Below, one piece after another: positions 14,524-22,244 of a DNA stretch of 30,865 bases. Each line of letters starts with the position of its first letter. Position 1 is the first letter of the stretch. A program made the position numbers and the translations under genes. The notes under the pieces are model-generated. The model had not been told where the DNA came from. It searched no databases and worked only from the letters and a program-made list of their open reading frames with translations. This stretch comes from DASYYE01 sp035946955. Its GTDB lineage: Bacteria > Actinomycetota > Actinomycetes > Streptosporangiales > Streptosporangiaceae. The stretch spans positions 1 through 30,865 of the forward strand of contig DASYYE010000568.1 of assembly GCA_035946955.1 (NCBI GenBank), in the 5' to 3' direction.

Positions 14524-16731
14524 GTGCAAGGGTGGAGCCGCAGGAAGACCACGGGCTGGCTGGGTGCGCGCCTGGCCATGGGTGCAGCGCTGACGGCGTT
14601 CGTGGCCGTGGCGCTCGCCGGCAGCACACTCGCTGCACCAGCCGGTGCCGCATCCGTCGCGCGCGCGCTCTGGCAGATCCAGGACTCGCCCAATGCCACG
14701 GCGCCCAGTGGGCAACTGGAGTCGGTCTCCTGTTCGTCCGCTGACGCGTGCACCGCCGTGGGCGCCAACACCAGCACCCGAGGGCTGACCGTCACCTTGG
14801 CCGAGCGGTGGAACGGCACGTCCTGGCAGCCGCAGCACACCCCGCAGCCCGAACCCGTGGTTCCGGGCAGTGTCCCAGGCCTGTTTGGTGTGTCTTGTCC
14901 CACACCGGCTTTTTGTGAGGCCGTGGGAACGAGCCAGGTGGGCGGTACCGGTATCAGCCTGGCGTATGGATGGAACGGCAGTGCCTGGAAGCAGCAGTCC
15001 TTCCCGGTGCCGCTCGGTTCGACCGCCGCAAACCTCGAGCAGGTGTCCTGCACCTCGGCCAGCTTCTGCGAGGCGGTGGGTTCCTACCAGGACGGCACGA
15101 GTGGCACCTTCGTGGCCCTCGCCGCGCAGTGGGACGGGTCCTCGTGGCGCCTGCAGCGCACTCCCGCTCAGACGGGCAGCTTCCGCGTAATCCTCAGAGG
15201 AGTGTCGTGTGTCTCCGCGCAGTTCTGTGAGGCTGTGGGGGACGCCCAAGGCGTCGGGGCGTTCGCGCAGCGGTGGAACGGGACCTCATGGCACCTCCAG
15301 GGACCAGCGGCCGCGAGTGCGGTGTCGTGTGTCTCAACGGTCTTCTGTGAGGGGGTCGGCTTTGGTGGTGGCGCGTTGTGGGATGGTTCGTCCTGGACCG
15401 CGCAGACGATTCCGGCCCCGGCCGACTCGACGTTCGTCAGCCTGAACGGAGTGTCCTGCGTCACCAAGGCGTTCTGCGAGGCCGTTGGCCAGTACTTCGA
15501 CAACTCCGGCAACGCCTTCAGCCTGGGCGTCACGTGGAACGGCACCTCCTGGGCGCTGCAAACGACCCCGAACCCGCCGGCCGCGACTTCCACCGGCCTC
15601 AACCAGGTGTCGTGCGCCGCTGTGACCTCGTGCGAGACCGCCGGTGACTCCCAGCTGACCAACTCCAGCGGCCAGGTGCCCCTCGTGGAGTCCTGGAACG
15701 GCAGTTCGTGGCAGATCCAGCACGCGGTCCTGCCGCGCGGCGCCGTCACCAACAACCTCAGCGCGGTGTCCTGCCTCTCCGCGGTCTTCTGCGAAGCGGT
15801 CGGATCGCACTTTGACAGCTCGAGTGCGGCCACCGTGGCCCTCGCTGAGGTGTGGGACGGCAGCACATGGGCGCTCCAGAAGACACCCGATCCGGCCCAG
15901 GCAGTCAACGGCGTCCGGATGGTCTTGAACGGGGTGTCGTGCGCGTCCGCGACATTCTGCGAGGCCGTTGGTTCGAGTTCCGCCACCGCCGGTGGCGGCG
16001 CCGAGGTATGGAACGGGTCCATTTGGGCGGTGCAGGCCGTTCCCGGCGGGAGCCTCACCTCGGTGTCCTGTGCTTCGGCGAGCTTCTGCATGGCGGCGGG
16101 CGCCGACGGCCACGCAGACATATGGGACGGTACGTCCTGGTCGGCTCAGCCAACCGCGTCGGGCTTCACTGCGCTCAGCGGGGTGTCGTGTCTTTCACCC
16201 AGCTTCTGTGAGGCGGCCGGGTCCGGTCCCGCCGGCGATGGGGCCGAAGCGTGGAACGGCACCACATGGTCGCCCCAAGCCGTCCCGGCTCCCTCGGACG
16301 GGAACGGTCCCGTGCTGTCAGCGGTCTCCTGCACGGGGGCGCAGTCCTGTGAAGCTGTCGGCAGCTACACGAGCAGCACCACGTTCGAGGCGGTGCCGCT
16401 CGCGGAGGTATGGAACGGGACCGCCTGGGCGGTCCAGCCCGTCCCGTCCCCGGCCGCAGCCTCCACCAGTTCGCTCGCTGGCGTGTGGTGCACCTCGGCG
16501 GACTCCTGTACCGCGGTAGGCGGGTACATCCCCAACATCGGCCCCAGCGCCACGGTCGCGGAGGTATGGGGCGGCAGCGTGTGGCGTCTGCAGGCCACCC
16601 CCGACCACCCCTACGCCGGCCAGAACAGCCTCAACGGGGTGTCCTGCGGCGCCAGCAACACCTGCACCGCCGTCGGCGGCACGACCAACCCCGGCCAGAC
16701 CCCGGCGACCCTCGTCGAGACCGGCGACTGA
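14524..16731 (+). CDS. Secreted 14-module Cys-repeat protein, paralog 1
   Basis: 735 residues from GTG 14524, with GGAGGAGG 4 nt upstream; the longer open frame to the left is a shadow of alkB. A signal peptide (SRRKTTGWLGARLA then a hydrophobic run to APAGAAS) directs export. The rest is 14 copies of a ~48-residue module with consensus 'L.gVSC.sa.FCeAVG ... lae.WnGtsW..q..p.p'. Each copy has two Cys about 7 residues apart, probably a disulfide, and a later WNG-SW strand pair. The first and last two modules read CTAVG while inner ones read CEAVG, and modules 5 and 10 are short. The spacing suggests beta-propeller blades or a beta-solenoid (inference). Similar repeats are widespread in actinobacterial secretomes but have no known function. 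A 21-bp gap separates it from its paralog, so the two are probably cotranscribed. Confidence 0.8.
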   Translation: MQGWSRRKTTGWLGARLAMGAALTAFVAVALAGSTLAAPAGAASVARALWQIQDSPNATAPSGQLESVSCSSADACTAVGANTSTRGLTVTLAERWNGTSWQPQHTPQPEPVVPGSVPGLFGVSCPTPAFCEAVGTSQVGGTGISLAYGWNGSAWKQQSFPVPLGSTAANLEQVSCTSASFCEAVGSYQDGTSGTFVALAAQWDGSSWRLQRTPAQTGSFRVILRGVSCVSAQFCEAVGDAQGVGAFAQRWNGTSWHLQGPAAASAVSCVSTVFCEGVGFGGGALWDGSSWTAQTIPAPADSTFVSLNGVSCVTKAFCEAVGQYFDNSGNAFSLGVTWNGTSWALQTTPNPPAATSTGLNQVSCAAVTSCETAGDSQLTNSSGQVPLVESWNGSSWQIQHAVLPRGAVTNNLSAVSCLSAVFCEAVGSHFDSSSAATVALAEVWDGSTWALQKTPDPAQAVNGVRMVLNGVSCASATFCEAVGSSSATAGGGAEVWNGSIWAVQAVPGGSLTSVSCASASFCMAAGADGHADIWDGTSWSAQPTASGFTALSGVSCLSPSFCEAAGSGPAGDGAEAWNGTTWSPQAVPAPSDGNGPVLSAVSCTGAQSCEAVGSYTSSTTFEAVPLAEVWNGTAWAVQPVPSPAAASTSSLAGVWCTSADSCTAVGGYIPNIGPSATVAEVWGGSVWRLQATPDHPYAGQNSLNGVSCGASNTCTAVGGTTNPGQTPATLVETGD

Positions 16732-16752
16732 ACGACCCGCACAGGAGAAGCC

Positions 16753-18948
16753 ATGTACACGTGGAGCCGCCACAGGGCAGCGACCCGCGCCGGGGCCGGG
16801 CTCATAGCCTGTGCGCTGACTGCTTTCCTGACCGTCACCGCGGCAGGCAGCGCGATGGCGTCGGCCCCGGTCTGGAGACTCCAGCGGTCGCCGAACGCGA
16901 CGCTGCCCGGCGGGCAGCTCGAATCGGTCTCGTGTTCGTCAGCCACCGCGTGTACCGCCGTCGGAAGTGCCCTCGACACCGTTGGCATCAACGTCACCGT
17001 GGCCGAGCGGTGGAATGGCAGCACCTGGCAACGGCAGCCCACACCCAACCCGGCAGTGGACACGTCCCCCGACGTCCGCCCCAGCCTGACGGGGGTGTCC
17101 TGCCCGGCCTCGGGCTTCTGCGCCGCGGTCGGGACGTACAACGTCGGGAACACCACGGTCGGCCTGGCCGAAGGGTGGAACGGGCACCGCTGGACGATGC
17201 AGCGGTTCCCGGTCCCGCTCGGCGCGACCTCGACGGCGCTGAGCCAGGTGTCCTGCACCTCGGCCCGGTTCTGCGAGGCGGTGGGCTCGTACCAGATCAA
17301 TATCCTCAACGAGACCCTGCCGCTCGTCGCCACCTGGACTGGCACCTCCTGGCGCCTGCAGCACGCACCACACCCGAGCGGAGACCCATCCCTCCAGCTC
17401 AACGCCGTCTCGTGCGCGTCCATGGCGTTCTGCGAAGCCTGGGGTGGCCCCAGTCCTTCGTCGGGCGGCAGCCAGGATCTGGCTGAACAGTGGGACGGGC
17501 ATTCGTGGCACGTGCAGCCGGTGCCGGCGAACTCGGACGCGTTCTCGGTCTCCTGTGTCTCAACGGCCTTCTGTGAGGCGGTCGGCCTGGACTTCGGCAA
17601 CGCCGGCTCGGCGTGGGTGTGGCACGGGTCGTCGTGGACCGCGCAGACGGTCCCAAGCCAGGTCAGCTCCGGCGGCCCGATCGGGGTGTCGTGCCTGTCG
17701 CCAAGGTTCTGCGAGGCGGTGGGCGTGAGCCTCAGCGGCCCCGGCAGCCTGGCCGCTGCCTGGAACGGCTCAGCCTGGAAGGTCCAGCCCACGCCGAACC
17801 CGGCGAAGACAGCCTCCACCAACATCAGGTCGGTTGCCTGTGCCTCGGCGCGGTCGTGTGAGTCGGCTGGCAGCTTCCAGCTAAGTGTGACCAGCAACCC
17901 CGCGCGTGCCCTGGCCGAGGGCTGGGACGGCAGTACCTGGGCCCTCCAGCAGGCTGTGGCACCCCCGGGCGTCACCGCCAACGTGCTCAGTGCGGTGTCC
18001 TGCGTCTCGGCCACCTTCTGCGAGGCGGTCGGTGAGCACGGCAACAGCCTGAACACCCAGTCGAACCTGGCGGAGGTGTGGAACGGCACCACATGGCGGG
18101 TCCAGCCAACCCCCAGCCCGCAGAGCCCGTTCGGTGCCGTCGACAACGACCTCGAAGGCGTGTCCTGCGTCTCTGCGACCTTCTGCGAAGCGGTGGGGAA
18201 CGGCCCGAACGGCATGAGCGCCCTGGCGTGGGACGGGACCTCGTGGAAGGTCCAGAACAGGCCAGGAGCGGGCGGCGTGCAGGGACAGTTCGTGTCTTGC
18301 CCGAGTGCGGGCTTCTGCATGTCGATCGATGCATTTGGGCGGGTGGATACCTGGAATGGGTCGTCCTGGTCGGCCGGCACCGACCTGACGGGATTCTCAT
18401 TGGTCGGCGGGGTGTCGTGCGTCTCGGCCAGCTTCTGTGAGGTGGTCGGCAGCGGCCCGTCGGGCGAGAGCGCGGCCATGTGGAACGGCAGCACCTGGAC
18501 GGACCAGCCCACACCCGGCGGCGCGGGCGAGGACCTGACCGCGGTCACCTGCCTCACCGCCACCTCGTGCGAGGCGGTGGGCGCGCTGTTCAGTCAAGGC
18601 AACCCGCTGGCCCTCGCCGAGGCATGGAACGGGTCCACCTGGACACTGCAGTCCACGCCCAGCCCCTCGCCAAGCCAGGGCAGCACCCTGAAGAGTGTCT
18701 CGTGCACCGCGGCGGATGCCTGCACCGCCGTGGGAGACTCCCAGGCCAGCAGCTTCGGGCCTTTCCGCACGCTGGCGGAGGTCTGGAACGGCACGGCGTG
18801 GAGCCTGCGCTCCACCCCCAACCACGTCAACGCCGGGCAGAACATCCTCAACGGGGTGTCCTGCGGTGCCAGCCAGGTGTGCACCGCTGTCGGCCAGACG
18901 CTAGACGCTGTCCAGATCCAGGCCACGCTCATCGAGTCAGGCGACTAG
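16753..18948 (+). CDS. Secreted 14-module Cys-repeat protein, paralog 2
   Basis: 731 residues from ATG 16753, with ACAGGAGAAG 5-8 nt upstream. The signal peptide runs MYTWSRHRAATRAG, then a hydrophobic core to SAMASAP. Fourteen modules follow in the same order as in paralog 1, and the shared quirks match by position: SPNAT..GGQLESVSC at the start, CTAVG in modules 1, 13 and 14, short modules 5 and 10, and GQN.LNGVSCGAS near the end. Module 10 has FCMSID instead of FCeAVG. Module-by-module agreement means the whole gene was duplicated after the 14-module array formed. The protein ends within a few residues of module 14, so there is no anchor, sortase signal or catalytic domain. A secreted binding or structural role is the only reasonable guess. 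Confidence 0.8.
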   Translation: MYTWSRHRAATRAGAGLIACALTAFLTVTAAGSAMASAPVWRLQRSPNATLPGGQLESVSCSSATACTAVGSALDTVGINVTVAERWNGSTWQRQPTPNPAVDTSPDVRPSLTGVSCPASGFCAAVGTYNVGNTTVGLAEGWNGHRWTMQRFPVPLGATSTALSQVSCTSARFCEAVGSYQINILNETLPLVATWTGTSWRLQHAPHPSGDPSLQLNAVSCASMAFCEAWGGPSPSSGGSQDLAEQWDGHSWHVQPVPANSDAFSVSCVSTAFCEAVGLDFGNAGSAWVWHGSSWTAQTVPSQVSSGGPIGVSCLSPRFCEAVGVSLSGPGSLAAAWNGSAWKVQPTPNPAKTASTNIRSVACASARSCESAGSFQLSVTSNPARALAEGWDGSTWALQQAVAPPGVTANVLSAVSCVSATFCEAVGEHGNSLNTQSNLAEVWNGTTWRVQPTPSPQSPFGAVDNDLEGVSCVSATFCEAVGNGPNGMSALAWDGTSWKVQNRPGAGGVQGQFVSCPSAGFCMSIDAFGRVDTWNGSSWSAGTDLTGFSLVGGVSCVSASFCEVVGSGPSGESAAMWNGSTWTDQPTPGGAGEDLTAVTCLTATSCEAVGALFSQGNPLALAEAWNGSTWTLQSTPSPSPSQGSTLKSVSCTAADACTAVGDSQASSFGPFRTLAEVWNGTAWSLRSTPNHVNAGQNILNGVSCGASQVCTAVGQTLDAVQIQATLIESGD

Positions 18949-19036
18949 CCCCGGCCTTCGCCCCGCGGCAGGCCATCACGGTGGTTGCCGCGCTGATCAC
19001 CCGCACCACCAGCACGGTGGGCTCACGCGCGCGCTT

Positions 19037-19073
19037 ATGTACCTGGACAGTTACGTAACAAGTTTGGTACATT
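19037..19073 (+). promoter_or_regulatory. Leaderless promoter with nested operator for ArsR gene 1
   Basis: TGGACA (19044-19049) and TACATT (19068-19073) are -35/-10 candidates with an 18-bp spacer, and the GTG start at 19080 lies where transcription would begin. Two palindromes share the same centre (19054.5): inner GTTACGTAAC (19050-19059) and outer ATGTACC (19037-19043) / GGTACAT (19066-19072). The inner one begins exactly after the -35. This is a typical autorepressor operator layout. Confidence 0.6.
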
Positions 19074-19079
19074 CACGGC

Positions 19080-19406
19080 GTGGAAGAAGTCCTGCGTGCG
19101 CTGGCGGATGAGAGCCGGCGGACGATGCTGGAGACCTTGGCCGGTGGTCCGGCGACTGCGGGTGAGCTGGCGGCGCTGCTGCCGATTGCCCGCCCGGGAG
19201 TATCACGGCATCTGCGGGTACTACGGGAGGCGGGACTGGTCGAGGTCCGCCAGCAGGCGCAGCAGCGTGTCTACCGGCTTCGCCCCGAGCCACTCGCCGA
19301 GGTGGATGAATGGCTGGGCCGGTACCGGGCCTTGTGGGAACAGCGGCTGGACGCACTGCACACCGAGGTGGCCAGAGGCAAACGCGAACAAAGGAGCGCT
19401 ACATGA
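19080..19406 (+). CDS. ArsR-family winged-helix repressor 1
   Basis: 108 residues from GTG 19080, with no ribosome site and a -10 about 7 nt upstream, so probably leaderless. The wHTH is standard for the non-metal ArsR branch: ALADESRRTMLETL, then ATAGELAALLPIARPGVSRH and LRVLREAGLVEV with the RVYRL beta wing. No CxC or other metal-site cysteines are present (the protein has no Cys at all), so it is not an arsenic or metal sensor. Its stop overlaps the start of the SRPBCC gene by ATGA (19403-19406), a translational coupling that is common for ArsR-SRPBCC pairs. It probably represses its own operon through the nested palindromes just upstream. The inducer is unknown. Confidence 0.85.
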   Translation: MEEVLRALADESRRTMLETLAGGPATAGELAALLPIARPGVSRHLRVLREAGLVEVRQQAQQRVYRLRPEPLAEVDEWLGRYRALWEQRLDALHTEVARGKREQRSAT

Positions 19407-19924
19407 CCAGCAACGCACAGCAGAGCGGCCGCATCATCGGCAGCCTGCGGTCAGCAGATGGCAAGGGCGTCGTGCGCATGGAAGACCGCTTCGACACCGG
19501 AATCGACGACCTGTGGTCCGCATTCACCGACCCCCACCGTCTCGCCCGCTGGCTCGGCGACTTCGAGGGCGACCTGCGGCTCGGCGGTGACTTCCGTGCA
19601 CGCTTCTTCGCCAGCGGATGGGAAGGCACCGGGCGCGTGGAGGCGTGCGAGCCCCCACAGCGGCTGCTGGTGCTGACCAGGGAAGGGGGCAAGGACGAGG
19701 AGCATGCCATCGAGGCCTGGCTGACGCCAGACGGCGGCCAGACCATCCTGGTCCTCGAGGAACGAGGCATGCCCTTGGGGCTGCTCGCAGACTACGGAGC
19801 CGGGATTCAGGTCCACATCGAAGACCTCGCCGCCCACATCGCCGGCGGTGAGCGCGTCGACGCCGAGGCGCGGTGGAATGAACTCCTGCCCGCCTACCGC
19901 GACCTGGCGGCCAGCATCGGCTAG
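19403..19924 (+). CDS. SRPBCC (AHSA1-type START-fold) protein 1
   Basis: 173 residues from ATG 19403, with AAGGAG 6 nt upstream inside the ArsR gene. The fold signatures are VRMEDRFDTGIDDLWSAFTDP near residue 25 (split here: strand, then the DLWSAFTD helix start), RLARWLGDFEGDLRLGGDF, and a C-terminal helix. This Bet v 1-like fold has a hydrophobic cavity that binds small lipophilic ligands, and AHSA1-like members paired with ArsR are widespread but mostly uncharacterised. It is soluble and has no signal peptide. Because the repressor and the cavity protein are translationally coupled, the protein may bind, modify or buffer the same ligand that releases the repressor (inference). Confidence 0.8.
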   Translation: MTSNAQQSGRIIGSLRSADGKGVVRMEDRFDTGIDDLWSAFTDPHRLARWLGDFEGDLRLGGDFRARFFASGWEGTGRVEACEPPQRLLVLTREGGKDEEHAIEAWLTPDGGQTILVLEERGMPLGLLADYGAGIQVHIEDLAAHIAGGERVDAEARWNELLPAYRDLAASIG

Positions 19925-19926
19925 CG

Positions 19927-19938
19927 CCCCGGCCGGGG
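19927..19938. terminator. Palindrome after the first ArsR-SRPBCC cassette
   Basis: CCCCGGCCGGGG is a perfect 12-bp palindrome 2 nt after the SRPBCC stop. As RNA it could form only a tight hairpin, so it is a weak terminator candidate. There is no T-run. Confidence 0.3.
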
Positions 19939-20001
19939 TCGCGGCGGGTAGAACTGGACTATGGCAGTGGCTGATGGGCCGGTCCGGGGAACGGGCGGGG
20001 G

Positions 20002-20610
20002 ATGACGGTGACGGACGGAGCGCACGATTGGGAGGCGGTCTATGAGTCGGCCACGCCGCCGCCGTGGGACATAGGCAGGCCGCAGCCGACATTCGTCCGC
20101 CTGGCTGACAGCGGGCTGCTGGCCGGGCGGGTGCTGGATGCGGGCTGCGGCACCGGTGAGCATGCGTTGCTGGCCGCCGCCCGCGGCGCGGATGCGACCG
20201 GGGTGGATGTGTCGCAGCGGGCTATCGGGGAGGCGCGCCGCAAAGCTGCCGAACGAAGGCTGAGCGCCCGGTTCGAGGTGGCCGACGCGCTCAGCCTGGG
20301 GCAGTCCGGCTGGACGTTCGACACAGTCATCGACAGCGGGCTGTTCCACGTCTTCGACGACCAGCAGCGCGGTCAGTACGTCGCCAGCCTGGCCTCGGTG
20401 CTGCGGCCGGGCGGCAACTGCTACCTGATGTGCTTCAGCGACCGCCAGCCCGGAGACTGGGGCCCACGCCGGATCCGTCAGGACGAACTGCGCAGCGCAT
20501 TCACCGACGGCTTGACCGTGACCGGCATAGTGGCGGACACGTTCGCGCTCAACCCCGGGTTCGGTTCCCCCGTGGCCCAGGCCTGGCTGGCTACCATCCG
20601 CCGCCACTGA
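20002..20610 (+). CDS. Class I SAM-dependent methyltransferase
   Basis: 202 residues. Motif I, which binds S-adenosylmethionine, is VLDAGCGTGEHALL (44-57), with motif II at GVDVS (67-71), an acidic ribose-contact stretch after it, FEVADALSL (motif III region) and DTVIDSGLFHVF (motif IV region, near 110). Near the N-terminus WDIGRPQPTFVRL resembles thiopurine/tellurite-resistance-like small-molecule methyltransferases. The substrate cannot be read. ATG 20002 directly abuts a GGGGG run; GTG 20008, two codons later, has better spacing and may be the true start. It lies 77 nt after the SRPBCC gene and could be part of the same transcript. Confidence 0.8.
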   Translation: MTVTDGAHDWEAVYESATPPPWDIGRPQPTFVRLADSGLLAGRVLDAGCGTGEHALLAAARGADATGVDVSQRAIGEARRKAAERRLSARFEVADALSLGQSGWTFDTVIDSGLFHVFDDQQRGQYVASLASVLRPGGNCYLMCFSDRQPGDWGPRRIRQDELRSAFTDGLTVTGIVADTFALNPGFGSPVAQAWLATIRRH

Positions 20611-20647
20611 CCAACCCGGCCGCCCGGCAGCTATAGGCGACCGGCCG

Positions 20648-20851
20648 CTAGTCAGGGATGGCCGTGGCTATGAAGGTGGCTGGGTCGGTAGTTGATGGCC
20701 GGTCGCTGACCTGACCGTCGCCGAGTTCGATGACCCGCCATGCTCCGTCGGCCCTGCGGGCGAGGCCGGCGGTGACGAACGGCAGGCCAAGGCGGCCGAT
20801 CAGTGGGGTGAGAGGCGTCAGGTCGATGTCGCCCCGGCCGGGCTCACCCCG
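20648..20851 (-). pseudogene. C-terminal remnant of an ATP-grasp (R2K clade/DUF4343-like) gene
   Basis: The minus-strand frame ending at TAG 20648-20650 reads 67 residues, including LGLPFVTAGLARRADGAWR then VIELGDGQVSDRP and TTDPATFIATA. This matches the C-terminal end of ATP-grasp proteins of the R2K/DUF4343 type, whose last strands carry '(D)LA.RaDG.WRV.E.GDGQVSd'. Upstream of it the frame meets TGA and TAA at once (20852 onward), and there is no start codon or N-terminal ATP-grasp sequence before the next gene. It therefore looks like the tail left by a deletion. The intact protein would have been about 250-300 residues. Confidence 0.6.
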
Positions 20852-20999
20852 TCATTACTGGCCAGGGCAGGCGTAGTCAAGCTCGTATTTTTACGTATTG
20901 CTCTCGGCCTGGGTCGCGAACACTATGTACGGGGGTAAAGACACGCATAAAAGGCTCCCAGCCGCCCCATCGTGTTGATCGGTAACAAAGGGGGACAAT
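20852..20999 (+). other. AT-richer intergenic leader of the secreted trefoil gene
   Basis: Between the ATP-grasp remnant and GTG 21000 the sequence is clearly less GC-rich (for example TATTTTTACGTATTG at 20885-20899 and ACGCATAAAAGG near 20944). It probably holds the promoter of the gene at 21000, but I cannot single out a convincing -35/-10 pair. AAAGGGGG (20987-20994) is the ribosome site. Confidence 0.4.
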
Positions 21000-21479
21000 G
21001 TGAAAAGGCGCATCACTCTTATCCTGGCGCTCCTGGCCGGCGGGGCGCTCGCCGGAGTATTCGCAGCGACATCACCCGCAGCTGCCACAACAATGCGAGT
21101 CGGCGCAGGAGATAAAGCCCAGTCGATCCTCGAGAACAAGCGCACTGCTCTTTGCATCGATGACAGCGCCCGTGGGCTGCGCGCCATCACCTGTCACTTC
21201 GGCGACAATTACCAGTTGTGGAATCTGATCGGTCATGGCGGCATCCGCTACGCGCTCCAGAATGCGCAGACCCACAACTGCATCGATGACAGCCACGCGT
21301 TCGGGCTGCGTGCCATCGGCTGCAACAATGGCATCTACCAGGACTGGTCGCTCGAGCCGGCAGGGAACGGATACTTCTACGCGCAGAACGTGGGGACCAA
21401 TTGGTGCCTGGATGACAGCAACTCATTTGGACTGCGTGCCGTCGGCTGCAACCACACGACCTTCCAGCAGTGGAACTGA
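21000..21479 (+). CDS. Small secreted beta-trefoil (ricin-B-like) protein
   Basis: 159 residues from GTG 21000, with AAAGGGGG 5 nt upstream. A signal peptide (KRRITLILALLAGGALAG to SPAAAT) precedes three nearly equal repeats of about 40 residues. Each repeat has C-[IL]-D-D-S, then GLRA[IV]-x-C and ends with a Q-x-W-type strand (YQLWN, YQDWS, FQQWN). Three such repeats make one complete beta-trefoil, the fold of ricin-type lectins, whose QxW motif is structural. The paired cysteines in each repeat probably form a disulfide. No enzyme domain is attached, so this is a free-standing trefoil, perhaps a carbohydrate-binding or inhibitor protein. The high identity among the three repeats suggests recent internal triplication. 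Confidence 0.75.
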   Translation: MKRRITLILALLAGGALAGVFAATSPAAATTMRVGAGDKAQSILENKRTALCIDDSARGLRAITCHFGDNYQLWNLIGHGGIRYALQNAQTHNCIDDSHAFGLRAIGCNNGIYQDWSLEPAGNGYFYAQNVGTNWCLDDSNSFGLRAVGCNHTTFQQWN

Positions 21480-21492
21480 GCTGCCAGGGTGG

Positions 21493-21513
21493 TCCCGGGG
21501 TTGACCCGCGGGA
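21493..21513 (+). terminator. Hairpin after the trefoil gene
   Basis: TCCCGGGG (21493-21500) pairs with CCC-G-CGGGA (21505-21513) around a TTGA loop, with a single bulged G at 21508. It starts 13 nt past the trefoil stop codon. There is no T-run. Confidence 0.5.
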
Positions 21514-21564
21514 GTCAGGAGATCTGGACTAGGAGAAGGACTAGTTTCGGAAGGAAGTGCTGCC

Positions 21565-22125
21565 ATGCCGAAGGTCTTGATCCTCACCGGTGACGCCGCC
21601 GAGTCGCTGGAGGTCATGTATCCGTACCAGCGCCTGCTCGAAGAGGGCTACCAGGTCGACATCGCCGCACCGTCGGCCAAGAAACTGCAGTTCGTGGTGC
21701 ACGACTTCGTCGACGGGTACGACACCTACACCGAGAAGCCCGGCTATACCTGGCCCGCGGACGTCGCCTTCGCCGATGTCAACCCCGCTGACTACGTCGC
21801 TCTGGTGATTCCTGGCGGCAGGGCACCTGAGTACATCCGCAACGACCCCGATGTCCAGCGGATCGTGCGGCACTTCATGGAGGGTGACCGGCCGGTTGCC
21901 CAGCTCTGCCACGCGCCGCAGGTGCTGGCCGCGGCCGGGACCCTGCGGGGCCGCCGTACTGCGGCGTATCCGGCGTTGGAACCTGACGTGACCGCGGCCG
22001 GAGCTGAGTTCGTGGACGGGGGAGCGGTGGTCGACGGGCAGATGGTGTCAGCCCGCGCCTGGCCCGACCATCCCGTCTGGATGCGGGAGTTCATCCAGAT
22101 CCTGCGGGCGAAGTCGCCTGCGTGA
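21565..22125 (+). CDS. DJ-1/PfpI-family protein
   Basis: 186 residues from ATG 21565, with GGAAGGAAG 7 nt upstream. The class I glutamine-amidotransferase-like fold is shown by VLILTGDAAESLE at the start, VIPGGRAPEYI (81-91) and the nucleophile elbow VAQLCHAPQVLAAAG with Cys115-His116. Glu13 fits the conserved acidic residue that lowers the Cys pKa. Members include the PfpI/YhbO protease-deglycase group; this one has their Cys-His pair and length. Protease, glyoxalase-like or deglycase activity is disputed in the family, so the reaction is left open. The protein is soluble. Upstream, GGACTAG occurs twice 12 bp apart (21526-21532 and 21538-21544), of unknown meaning. The gene is followed by two hairpins. 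Confidence 0.85.
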   Translation: MPKVLILTGDAAESLEVMYPYQRLLEEGYQVDIAAPSAKKLQFVVHDFVDGYDTYTEKPGYTWPADVAFADVNPADYVALVIPGGRAPEYIRNDPDVQRIVRHFMEGDRPVAQLCHAPQVLAAAGTLRGRRTAAYPALEPDVTAAGAEFVDGGAVVDGQMVSARAWPDHPVWMREFIQILRAKSPA

Positions 22126-22134
22126 CGTCGCCAA

Positions 22135-22171
22135 GGCAACCCATGGTTGCCGCTGCTGCCGTTCCAGCAGC
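22135..22171 (+). terminator. Tandem hairpin terminator after the PfpI gene
   Basis: Two hairpins lie back to back. GGCAACC (22135-22141) pairs with GGTTGCC (22145-22151) over a 3-nt loop, and GCTGCTG (22152-22158) pairs with CAGCAGC (22165-22171) over a 6-nt loop. They start 10 nt after the PfpI stop and precede the promoter of the second ArsR operon. Confidence 0.55.
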
Positions 22172-22211
22172 CTGGTGAGAGGCGCCACCCGTACCGGTCT
22201 CTGACCGCGGG

Positions 22212-22241
22212 TTTACATGTGACCATTTGGTCACCTATCAT
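22212..22241 (+). promoter_or_regulatory. Leaderless promoter with operator in the spacer for ArsR gene 2
   Basis: TTTACA (22212-22217) and TATCAT (22236-22241) are separated by 18 bp. The perfect inverted repeat GTGACC (22219-22224) / GGTCAC (22229-22234) lies wholly within that spacer. The GTG codons at 22245 and 22248 sit where transcription should begin, so the mRNA is probably leaderless and repressed by the encoded ArsR protein. Confidence 0.65.
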
Positions 22242-22244
22242 GGC

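Noticed and set aside
16611..18563. 650-codon open frame on the minus strand inside the repeat genes
   Set aside because: It is the mirror of a strongly periodic GC-rich coding array; the plus-strand frame has the signal peptide and conserved modules.
18949..19036. Repeated CACGGTGG and GGTGGT/ACCACC in the gap after the repeat genes
   Set aside because: Too short and too spaced to be a convincing terminator or operator in 70 percent GC sequence.
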